Shown here: one piece after another, positions 57,480 through 64,000 of the stretch
Position numbering within the stretch: the stretch's first letter is position 1
How the letters are laid out: each line of letters opens with the position of its first letter
Assembly: GCF_044466355.1 (NCBI RefSeq)
Contig: NZ_JBITMQ010000011.1
Location: 299,817 to 363,816 of the forward strand
Source of the DNA: Actinophytocola sp044466355
Lineage (GTDB): Bacteria > Actinomycetota > Actinomycetes > Mycobacteriales > Pseudonocardiaceae
Reading direction: 5' to 3'
Length of the DNA stretch: 64,000 nucleotides
The notes under the pieces: generated by a model
What the model was told of the DNA's origin: nothing
The model's database searches: none
What the model saw: only the letters and a program-made list of their open reading frames with translations
Made by a program: the position numbers and the translations under genes

Positions 57480-57535
57480 TTGTCCACAACCCCGGCCCGA
57501 CGACAGCGGAAACTGTCGGTCCCCGCCCGTACGCT
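57480..57535 (+). promoter_or_regulatory. Second DnaA-box-like plus DNA-damage-type promoter element
   Basis: TTGTCCACA at 57480-57488 is followed, 24 bp later, by CTGTCGGTC-N8-TACGCT (57513-57535), again the tTGTCRgtg-N8-TAnnnT form. It lies between an SDR stop and a convergent MFS stop and drives no visible gene. The TGGCA after the -10 box is also shared with the copy at 10280-10355. Confidence 0.6.
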
Positions 57536-57562
57536 GGCAACCGGGGGCCGGAGGCCGCCCCC

Positions 57563-59074
57563 TCACACCTCTTCCGCGCGCCGCCCGCCGATCAGCAGCC
57601 CGAGCGCCGCACCCACCACGCACACCACCGCCGTGATCGCGAACGTCTCGCTGTACTGCGTCAACAGCGCATCGTTCACCGCCGCCCGGTACACGGCCAT
57701 CTCCCGCTCGAACTGCGCCTCCGGCTTCCCGAACGGCAGCGGCGTGTCCAGCGTGGCGGTCAGCGAGTGGAACCGGTGCAGCCCGAGCGCGGCGAGCGCC
57801 GCCACCCCGACCAGCATGCCCGTCATCCGTGCCACGACCACACCCGCGGCCGCCACCCCGTGCTGCACCGCGGGCACGACCCGCAACGCGGCCGCGGACA
57901 GTGGCGCGATCACCAACCCGAGCCCGAATCCGGTGATCACCAGATCGGTGTCGAGCCGTGGCAGGTACACGAAACCCAGGTCATGGGGCGCCGACAACAC
58001 GTCCAGCGGCCACATGGACACCAGCCAGAACCCGGCCGCCGCCACCAGCAACCCGGCGCACGCGGGCAGCCGGTCCCCGAAGCGCCCCGCCAGCCAGCCG
58101 CCGACCAGCGCGCCGACCGGCAGCGCCACCAGGAACCGCACCAACAGCAGCACGCTGCCGTTGTCGTCCTTCCCGAGCAGCGTCTGCCCGAACAGATCCA
58201 CGTTGACCAGCGTCACCATCAACGCCGCCCCCGCGGCGAGGCTCGCGCCGAGCGCGGCGAGGAACGGCCCGAACCGCACCCCGGACGTGTCGATCAGCCG
58301 GGTCCGCGCCTTCAGTTCCCAGCCGAGGAACGCCACGAACGCGACCGCGGCCGCGATCAGCAGCGGCACCCCCCACGACGGCAGCACCTGCTCGCGCGGT
58401 TCCGGGTTGTACAGCCCGACCACCAGCAACCCGAGCACGACCGCCAGCAGCGCCGCCCCCACGACGTCCACCTTCGGACGGTCACCCACACGGTCGCGCT
58501 TCGGCACCGTGAACTGCACCGCCACCATCGCCGCCACCGCCAGCGGCACGTTCACCCAGAACACCCCGCGCCAGCCCAGGAGCGCCGCCAGCGCGATCCC
58601 GTACACCGGCCCGAGCACGCTGCCCAGCTCCTGCGCCGCGCCGACCGCACCCAGCACCGCCGACCGCCGGTGCGTGGCCCACAGGTCCGCGGCCAACGCC
58701 ATCGTCACCGGCAACAGCGCGCCACTGGCCACGCCCTGGATCACCCGTCCGGTGACGAGCACCGTGGTGTCCCCGGCGGCTGCCGTCACCACCGACCCGA
58801 CGATGAAGCCCACCAGGCACACCTGCAGCAGCAGCTTGCGCCCGAACCGGTCCGACGCCTGCGCCAGCAACGGCATCGCCGCCACGTAACCCAGCAGGTA
58901 ACCGGTCACGATCGGGGTCACCCGCTCCAGCCGGTTCAGCGGGATCTGCATGTCGTCGATGATCTGGCGCAGCACGCTGACCACGACGTACGTGTCGAGC
59001 GCCCCCAGCAGGACCGCGAGCCCGCCCGCGCCGATCGCGACGGCGCGCCCGCGGGCCTTCACCTCTGTCGTCAC
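57563..59074 (-). CDS. MFS transporter, P55 / Rv1410c type
   Basis: This major facilitator of 503 residues has about 14 predicted helices and the motif-A loop LAQASDRFGRKLLLQ. ALDTYVVVSVLRQIIDDM at helix 1 and VIQGVASGALLPVTMALAADL are typical of the DHA2-like P55 group. It follows an LprG-like lipoprotein gene with ATGA overlap. In mycobacteria LprG and P55 work together to move triacylglycerides and glycolipids to the outer envelope; the same role is inferred here. Confidence 0.85.
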   Translation of the reverse strand: MTTEVKARGRAVAIGAGGLAVLLGALDTYVVVSVLRQIIDDMQIPLNRLERVTPIVTGYLLGYVAAMPLLAQASDRFGRKLLLQVCLVGFIVGSVVTAAAGDTTVLVTGRVIQGVASGALLPVTMALAADLWATHRRSAVLGAVGAAQELGSVLGPVYGIALAALLGWRGVFWVNVPLAVAAMVAVQFTVPKRDRVGDRPKVDVVGAALLAVVLGLLVVGLYNPEPREQVLPSWGVPLLIAAAVAFVAFLGWELKARTRLIDTSGVRFGPFLAALGASLAAGAALMVTLVNVDLFGQTLLGKDDNGSVLLLVRFLVALPVGALVGGWLAGRFGDRLPACAGLLVAAAGFWLVSMWPLDVLSAPHDLGFVYLPRLDTDLVITGFGLGLVIAPLSAAALRVVPAVQHGVAAAGVVVARMTGMLVGVAALAALGLHRFHSLTATLDTPLPFGKPEAQFEREMAVYRAAVNDALLTQYSETFAITAVVCVVGAALGLLIGGRRAEEV

Positions 59075-59760
59075 CGCGGAGCCGTGATCTCGACCTGCTT
59101 GTTGACGTCCGACAGGGTCACGTCAACCGTGCCCTGCTGCACCTTCACGCTCGCCTTCACCGGCTGGTGCCCGTCGTCCTGACGCAGCCAGAACGTGATG
59201 TCGACGTCCGCGTCGATGCCCGGCACCAGCGACGACACAACGTCCTTGGTCACCTTGCCGGTCACCTTGTAGGTGGACACCCCGTCGACGTCCTCGGTGC
59301 CCTCCGTGCGCGCGTCCGTGACGTTCTTCAACACGTTCGCGATGCCCCTGTCCGGGTCGAGGATCGCCGCCGGGTCGTACACGCTCCGCACCATCGACGC
59401 GGGCAGCTCGTTGTACCCGCCCGTCGGACCCTTGATGTAGACCGAATCGTCGACCAGGACGAACTCGCCCTCGAACAGGCTGCCCATGAGGTCCATGGAC
59501 ACCGTGCCCTTGGCCGCGCCACCCGCGCCGCCCTCCCTGGTCAGGTCCCCCTCGGCGCTCTTCACCGGCAGGCCGGGGATCTCCCCGTTCACCGCGAGCG
59601 TGAAGTGGGCGCTCGTGATGTCCGCCGTCGACGCGGCGGCGTCGTTCAGCAACCCGGCGGCGTCGGGCAGGTTCCCGTTGCTCGCGGGTTCGTCGGAAGA
59701 ACAGGCCGTGGCGACCGCCGCGGTGAACGCGAGCGTGACGAACAGGATCCGGCGCATCAT
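59071..59760 (-). CDS. LprG/LppX-type lipoprotein
   Basis: This 229-residue lipoprotein has a signal peptide ending at Cys20 (VATAC). The mature domain has the LppX_LprAFG pattern: DITSAHFTLAVNGEIPGLPV, AEGDLTREG, VDDSVYIKGPTGGYNELPAS and VSTYKVTGKV. The fold carries a hydrophobic pocket for acyl lipids in mycobacterial relatives. Its stop overlaps the P55-like transporter, reproducing the lprG-p55 operon. Confidence 0.9.
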   Translation of the reverse strand: MMRRILFVTLAFTAAVATACSSDEPASNGNLPDAAGLLNDAAASTADITSAHFTLAVNGEIPGLPVKSAEGDLTREGGAGGAAKGTVSMDLMGSLFEGEFVLVDDSVYIKGPTGGYNELPASMVRSVYDPAAILDPDRGIANVLKNVTDARTEGTEDVDGVSTYKVTGKVTKDVVSSLVPGIDADVDITFWLRQDDGHQPVKASVKVQQGTVDVTLSDVNKQVEITAPR

Positions 59761-59794
59761 GCGGGAATCCTAGGGCGGTCCAGCTGAGAGACGT

Positions 59795-60757
59795 TCAGCC
59801 CGCCCGGAACGTTTTCCGGTACGCCAGCGGCGAGACACCCAGCGTCGCCCGCATGTGCTGCCGCAGCGACGCGCCGGTGCCGAGACCGGCCTGCTCGGCG
59901 ACCGCGTCGACGGACAGGTCGGTCGTCTCCAGCAGGTGCCGGGCGTGCTCGATCCGCTGCCTCGTCAGCCACGTCCCCGGCGACATCCCGGTCTCGGCGC
60001 GGAACCGGCGGGAGAACGTGCGCACGCTCATCCGCGCGTGCTCGGCGAGTGCGGCCAGGTCGATCGGCTCGTGCAGTCTGGTCAGCGCCCACGCCCTGGT
60101 CGGGGCCGTGCCGTCGGTGCCGGGGTCGGGCACGTGCCGGTCGATGTACTGCGACTGCCCACCCTCCCGCCACGGCGGAACCACGCAGTACCGCGCCGCC
60201 CGGTTCGCCACCTCGGTGCCGTGGTCGCGGCGGATGACGTGCAGGCACAGGTCCACGCCCGCGCCCAGCCCCGCCGAGGAGAGCACGTCGCCGTCGTCGA
60301 CGAACAGCACGTTCTCGTTGAGCGCCACCTTCGGGTACAGCGCACGGAACTCGTCCGCGTAAGCCCAGTGCGTGGTCGCGGGCCGGTCGTCGAGGATCCC
60401 GGCCGCGCCGAGCACGAACGCGCCCGTGCAGATCGACATGATCCGCGCGTGCGACGGCACCCTGGCCAGGGCTTCCCCGATCGCCGGCGGGAGGACGCCG
60501 TGCAGGCGCGGACCCGCGATCCTGGTGCCTGGAACGATCACCGTGTCCGCCTCGGCCAGTATCGAAGCGTCGTGGTCGGGCACCATCGTGTAGCCCGAAG
60601 CCACCCTGATCGGTGACCGGTCGAGCCCGCAGATGCGCACCTCGTACAGGCGCTCCCCGTCCCGGCCGGTGGCCTCCGCGAAGATCTGCGGCGGGATGGC
60701 CATGTCGTAGCCGATGACGGTGTCCAGGGCCAGGACGACCACCTGATGCACAGTCAT
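59795..60757 (-). CDS. GlxA-type AraC family regulator with DJ-1/PfpI domain
   Basis: This 320-residue regulator carries an N-terminal DJ-1/PfpI-like domain (VVVLALDTVIGYDMAIPPQI, MSICTGAFVLGAAG) that acts as ligand sensor, and a C-terminal AraC double helix-turn-helix (MSVRTFSRRFRAETGMSPGT and GASLRQHMRATLGVSPLAYR). ATG 60757 faces the divergent MFS gene 70 bp away, so it likely controls that transporter. Confidence 0.92.
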   Translation of the reverse strand: MTVHQVVVLALDTVIGYDMAIPPQIFAEATGRDGERLYEVRICGLDRSPIRVASGYTMVPDHDASILAEADTVIVPGTRIAGPRLHGVLPPAIGEALARVPSHARIMSICTGAFVLGAAGILDDRPATTHWAYADEFRALYPKVALNENVLFVDDGDVLSSAGLGAGVDLCLHVIRRDHGTEVANRAARYCVVPPWREGGQSQYIDRHVPDPGTDGTAPTRAWALTRLHEPIDLAALAEHARMSVRTFSRRFRAETGMSPGTWLTRQRIEHARHLLETTDLSVDAVAEQAGLGTGASLRQHMRATLGVSPLAYRKTFRAG

Positions 60758-60827
60758 GGCCAGATTCTTCCAGATATTGGCGATCCGGCCACTCGTCGGC
60801 TGCGGAAAGTTCCCGCACGCTGTCGAC

Positions 60828-62123
60828 GTGACCCAAGTCGAGCCGCGGACGCGGCCTGTGCGAACCCGGATCCACTGGGCGTGGCTCGTCGCCGTCGCCG
60901 CGTTCGTCACCCTGATCGGCGCCGCGGGCTTCCGCGCCGTCCCCAGCGTCCTCATCGCCCCCCTCCACGAGGAGTTCGGCTGGTCACACGCCACGATCTC
61001 GTCGGCCGTGTCCATCAACCTCGTGCTCTTCGGCGTCATCTCACCGTTCGCCGCCGCACTCATGGACCGCCTCGGCATGCGCCGCGTCGTCGCCGGCGCC
61101 CTCGTCCTGGTGGCCGCCGGCAGCGGCCTCACCGTCTTCATGACAGCGAGCTGGCAACTGCTCCTGTGCTGGGGCGTACTGGTCGGCGTCGGCACCGGCG
61201 CCATGTCCATGGCCTTCGTCGCCACCGTCACCGGCCGCTGGTTCGTCAAACACCGCGGCCTGGTCAGCGGCATCCTCACCGCCGCGGGCGCCACCGGCCA
61301 GCTGGTTTTCCTCCCGCTCGTCGCCGCACTCGCCACCGCACACGGCTGGCGCACCCCGGCCCTCGTCGTCGCGGCCGCCGCACTCGCCGTCGTACCCCTG
61401 GTCCTCGGGCTGCTCCGCGACTACCCGAAAGACGTCGGCACGACCGCCTACGGGGCGACCCCCGAAGATGTGACGGAAGCCGGGCCCGTCACCGGGAGCA
61501 GCGCCGCCCGCGCCATCCGCGCACTCACCAGCGCCGCCCGCACCAAGACGTTCTGGCTGCTCGCCGGCGGCTTCGCCATCTGCGGCGCCTCCACGAACGG
61601 CCTGGTCGGCACCCATTTCGTGACCGCCGCACACGACCACGGCATGCCACACACCACCGCCGCGTCCCTGCTCGCGCTCATCGGCATCTTCGACGTCGCA
61701 GGCACCATCTTCTCCGGCTGGCTCACCGATCGGGTGGACCCGCGACTACTCCTCGGTGCCTACTACACGCTGCGCGGCCTGTCGCTGATGATCCTGCCGT
61801 CCCTCTTCGCACCCGAGACGGAACCGTCGATGTGGGTGTTCATCCTCTTCTACGGCCTGGACTGGATCGCCACCGTGCCACCCACAGTGGCGCTCTGCCG
61901 GAACCGTTTCGGCACGTCAGGACCGGTCGTCTTCGGCTGGGTCTTCGCCTCCCACCAGATCGGCGCCGCCATCGCGGCCGTCGGCGCCGGGGCGATCCGC
62001 GACACACAGGGCAGCTACGACACGGCGTGGTACTTCGCCGGTGGCCTGTGCGTTGTCGCCGCGCTCCTGTCGCTCGCCATTCGCCCGATCCGTGATGCCT
62101 CCAGGGCCGAAACACGCAGTTAA
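60828..62123 (+). CDS. MFS transporter (OFA/MCT-like)
   Basis: This 431-residue transporter has 12 predicted helices. GTG 60828 gives a short cytoplasmic start before RIHWAWLVAVAAFVTLIG. The loops MDRLGMRR and GWLTDRVDPR are MFS motif A; the sequence style (RAVPSVLIAPLHEEFGWSHA) fits the monocarboxylate/oxalate:formate antiporter-like group. The substrate is unknown. It is controlled in all likelihood by the divergent GlxA-type regulator. Confidence 0.85.
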   Translation: MTQVEPRTRPVRTRIHWAWLVAVAAFVTLIGAAGFRAVPSVLIAPLHEEFGWSHATISSAVSINLVLFGVISPFAAALMDRLGMRRVVAGALVLVAAGSGLTVFMTASWQLLLCWGVLVGVGTGAMSMAFVATVTGRWFVKHRGLVSGILTAAGATGQLVFLPLVAALATAHGWRTPALVVAAAALAVVPLVLGLLRDYPKDVGTTAYGATPEDVTEAGPVTGSSAARAIRALTSAARTKTFWLLAGGFAICGASTNGLVGTHFVTAAHDHGMPHTTAASLLALIGIFDVAGTIFSGWLTDRVDPRLLLGAYYTLRGLSLMILPSLFAPETEPSMWVFILFYGLDWIATVPPTVALCRNRFGTSGPVVFGWVFASHQIGAAIAAVGAGAIRDTQGSYDTAWYFAGGLCVVAALLSLAIRPIRDASRAETRS

Positions 62124-62146
62124 CACGATCTACCTAGGCTGCCGAC

Positions 62147-63490
62147 ATGGATCGTCAGCAAGAGTTCGTCCTACGCACCCTCGAGGAGCGGGACATCCGC
62201 TTCGTGCGGCTGTGGTTCACCGACGTGCTCGGCTTCCTGAAGTCGGTCGCGGTGGCCCCCGCCGAGCTGGAGGGCGCGTTCGCCGACGGCATCGGCTTCG
62301 ACGGCTCGGCGATCGAGGGCTTCGCCCGTGTCTACGAGTCCGACATGGTCGCGCGCCCCGACCCGGCGACGTTCCAGGTGCTGCCGTGGGAGGACCCCGA
62401 GGGCCACCACTACGCGGCGCGCATGTTCTGCGACATCTCCATGCCCGACGGCTCACCGTCCTGGGCGGACCCACGTCACGTGCTGCGACGGACCCTCGCC
62501 AAGGCGAGCGAGTCCGGCTTCACCTGCTACGTGCACCCGGAAATCGAATTCTTCCTGCTCAGCGAGGTCCCGACGGACGGTCGCGAGCCCGTCCCGGCGG
62601 ACAACGGCGGCTACTTCGACCAGGCGAGCCACGAGACCGCTACCCACTTCAGGCGTCACGCGATCGAGACGCTCGAAGCGATGGGCATATCAGTCGAGTT
62701 CTCGCACCACGAAGGGGCCCCCGGTCAGCAGGAGATCGACCTGCGGTACGCGGACGCGCTGACCATGGCCGACAACGTGATGACCTTCCGGTACGTGGTC
62801 AAGGAAGTGGCCATCACCCAGGGCGTCCGCGCCTCGTTCATGCCCAAGCCGTTCACCGACCAGCCCGGGTCGGGCATGCACACGCACGTGAGCCTGTTCG
62901 AGGGCGACCAGAACGCCTTCTACGACAGCGAGGACCCCTACGAGCTCTCGAAGACGGGCAAGGCGTTCGTCGCAGGCCTGCTCAAGCACGCGCGGGAGAT
63001 CTCCGCGGTCACGAACCAGTGGGTGAACTCGTACAAGCGCCTGATCGTCGGCGGGGAGGCGCCCACCGCGGTCTGCTGGGGGCACGCGAACAGGTCTGCC
63101 CTGGTCAGGGTGCCCATGTACTCGCCGGGCAAGGCGTCGTCGCGGCGGGTGGAGATCCGCAGCCTCGACTCCGCGTGCAACCCGTACCTCGCGTACTCGG
63201 TCATCCTCGCGGCCGGGTTGAAGGGCGTCGAGGAGGGCTACGAGCTGCCGCCCGAGGCCGAGGACGACGTGTGGTCGCTGACCGACGCCGAGCGCAGGGC
63301 CGCCGGCTACGGCAACCTCCCGCAGAACCTGGGGGAGGCCCTCGCCGAGATGGAGGGGTCCGAACTCCTCGCCGAGACCCTCGGCGAACACGTCTTTGAT
63401 TTTTTTCTTCGGAACAAGCGCAACGAGTGGGACGCGTACCGCCGGTCGGTCACCCCCTATGAGCTGCGAACACTTCTTCCGCTGTTGTGA
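62147..63490 (+). CDS. glnA2: Glutamine synthetase, GlnA2 type
   Basis: This 447-residue glutamine-synthetase-fold enzyme has the substrate and metal motifs IGFDGSAIEGF, HPEIEFFLL, HHEGAPGQQEIDLRYADA, GSGMHTHVSLF, NRSALVRVP and VEIRSLDSACNPYLA. It lacks the adenylylation-loop context of GlnA1 and, like mycobacterial GlnA2 (Rv2222c), is a shorter accessory enzyme; some relatives glutamylate polyamines. Near the 3' end a TTT-rich stretch (63395-63409) stands out in this GC-rich gene. Confidence 0.92.
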   Translation: MDRQQEFVLRTLEERDIRFVRLWFTDVLGFLKSVAVAPAELEGAFADGIGFDGSAIEGFARVYESDMVARPDPATFQVLPWEDPEGHHYAARMFCDISMPDGSPSWADPRHVLRRTLAKASESGFTCYVHPEIEFFLLSEVPTDGREPVPADNGGYFDQASHETATHFRRHAIETLEAMGISVEFSHHEGAPGQQEIDLRYADALTMADNVMTFRYVVKEVAITQGVRASFMPKPFTDQPGSGMHTHVSLFEGDQNAFYDSEDPYELSKTGKAFVAGLLKHAREISAVTNQWVNSYKRLIVGGEAPTAVCWGHANRSALVRVPMYSPGKASSRRVEIRSLDSACNPYLAYSVILAAGLKGVEEGYELPPEAEDDVWSLTDAERRAAGYGNLPQNLGEALAEMEGSELLAETLGEHVFDFFLRNKRNEWDAYRRSVTPYELRTLLPLL

Positions 63491-63513
63491 GCGCAAGCCT
63501 CTGACCAGGCGAT

Positions 63514-63543
63514 TTGACTTGTGCACGCATGGCCGGATAACTT
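63514..63543 (+). promoter_or_regulatory. rRNA promoter P1
   Basis: TTGACT (63514-63519), 18 bp, TAACTT (63538-63543). It lies just after glnA2 and is the more distal rRNA promoter. Confidence 0.6.
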
Positions 63544-63661
63544 TCTTCTCGTCGCACGGCGCGGCGGACCGGACAGGAACTAGCAAGCCTGACCCCCCTC
63601 CGACGCGAAGCCCCGGCCTCTGATACAGTTCAGTGGCTGGATGCGAACGGGCCAAGCGGAC

Positions 63662-63690
63662 TTGACACCGCGGATCGGACCGGATAGCAT
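63662..63690 (+). promoter_or_regulatory. rRNA promoter P2, near consensus
   Basis: TTGACA (63662-63667), 17 bp, TAGCAT (63685-63690). A perfect -35 and ideal spacing make this the strongest sigma-A-type promoter in the window. Confidence 0.8.
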
Positions 63691-63956
63691 GTAGCGGCAC
63701 TGCTAGAGCGGTAAGCCTCCCAAGCGGGACTGTCTAAGGTCCCCCAAGTAGGGATTGGCGCTCCAGCACCCCAAACGCAGTAAACCAACTGACGTCTGTC
63801 AGACTGTGTCGCGGACAGCGGCCCAGAATGGCTGAACGTGTGTTGTTTGAGAACTCAACAGTGTGCCGATTCAAAATGCTAGTGAGCTTGTGCCTGGCCT
63901 CTTTGGATTAGAGCTAGGTATTTATTGCTGGGATTTGTTTCTCTTCACATAAAGCA

Positions 63957-64000
63957 TTGTTGGAGAGTTTGATCCTGGCTCAGGACGAACGCTGGCGGCG
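63957..64000 (+). rRNA. rrs: 16S ribosomal RNA, 5' end
   Basis: GAGTTTGATCCTGGCTCAGG begins at 63965, the universal start of 16S rRNA, followed by ACGAACGCTGGCGGCG up to the window end. The mature 5' end is set about eight bases before this by comparison with E. coli; the exact position is not shown by the sequence. Confidence 0.97.

Larger units (their letters stand above)
63491..63956 (+). promoter_or_regulatory. rRNA operon upstream and leader region
   Basis: This 466-bp non-coding stretch before 16S rRNA contains two promoters (listed separately) and, after 63690, the leader. TTGTTTGAGAACTCAACAGT near 63843-63862 is the conserved actinobacterial block linked to rRNA antitermination, and 63920-63956 is part of the processing stem. 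A third possible -10, TACAGT at 63624-63629, lacks a matching -35. Confidence 0.8.

Noticed and set aside
63396..63623. 75-codon plus-strand frame and T7 run at the 3' end of glnA2 as a frameshift site
   Set aside because: T_TTT_TTT could slip by -1, but the open frame is in the +1 phase; the -1 frame stops after about 19 codons. No domain is visible.
1..64000. CRISPR arrays and tRNA genes
   Set aside because: No regularly spaced direct repeats with unique spacers and no cloverleaf with a T-loop were noticed; the phage att core is in a protein gene, not a tRNA. A scan with dedicated tools was not possible.

Overview
The window is high-GC DNA with frequent GTG starts, ATGA/GTGA gene overlaps and a gene set typical of the Actinomycetota: an F420-dependent NADP reductase, SecA2, an LprG/P55-type pair, an RNase H/phosphatase fusion and an actinobacterial rRNA leader. 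The order cobD - SURF1 - ptpA ... cobC - Nif3-like - zinc-ribbon protein - RNase H/phosphatase - rnpB ... panB ... glnA2 resembles the Rv2222c-Rv2236c neighbourhood of Mycobacterium tuberculosis, with many different genes interspersed. A filamentous actinomycete of the Pseudonocardiaceae is my best guess. That is inference; no marker here proves the genus.

Region by region. 1-12.6 kb is core-like: the end of a potassium-channel gene, a zinc metallopeptidase, a DUF2207 protein, two M16 peptidase-family proteins coupled to nudC, a pair of small paralogues, cobD, a SURF1-like gene, a fructosamine-kinase-like gene and ptpA. 12.59-28.27 kb is a compact prophage of about 15.7 kb. It has a serine integrase at its right end, a complete HK97-type head module and short tail module on the minus strand, and a small divergent control region at the left. 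Its 15-bp att core lies inside the first codons of ptpA, and the phage side supplies a new ribosome-binding site and start codon for the phosphatase. 28.3-34.5 kb is host DNA: a frame-shifted TetR remnant, an SDR enzyme, DUF2000 and AraC genes, and the cobC to RNase H operon. rnpB (RNase P RNA) follows at 34.5-34.9 kb.

35.1-43.7 kb holds the most intriguing block: a single-direction operon for a type IV secretion-like machine. It encodes a small two-helix membrane protein, a PrgI/VirB3-like protein with a very basic tail, a VirB4-like ATPase with an acidic tail, a polytopic VirB6/TrbL-like protein, a VirB8-like protein, and a membrane-anchored lysozyme-like plus NlpC/P60 wall hydrolase. No relaxase and no VirD4 coupling ATPase are present in the window. 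It reads as a stable chromosomal envelope-spanning system rather than an obvious conjugative element.

43.7-63.5 kb is metabolic and housekeeping: an RNB nuclease, an F420-NADP reductase, a metal-receptor protein, prolyl aminopeptidase, glutathionyl/mycothiyl-hydroquinone reductase, panB, nadE, secA2, a lipoprotein alpha/beta hydrolase, the lprG-p55-like pair, regulators, transporters and glnA2. The window ends in the promoter and leader of an rRNA operon and the first bases of 16S rRNA.

Beyond genes, two convergent gene ends (10.3 kb and 57.5 kb) carry the same composite element, TTGTCCACA followed by a promoter matching the mycobacterial DNA-damage (RecA-NDp/PafBC) consensus, with no obvious gene to drive. 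A weaker version of that promoter sits 6 nt before a start codon in the prophage control region.
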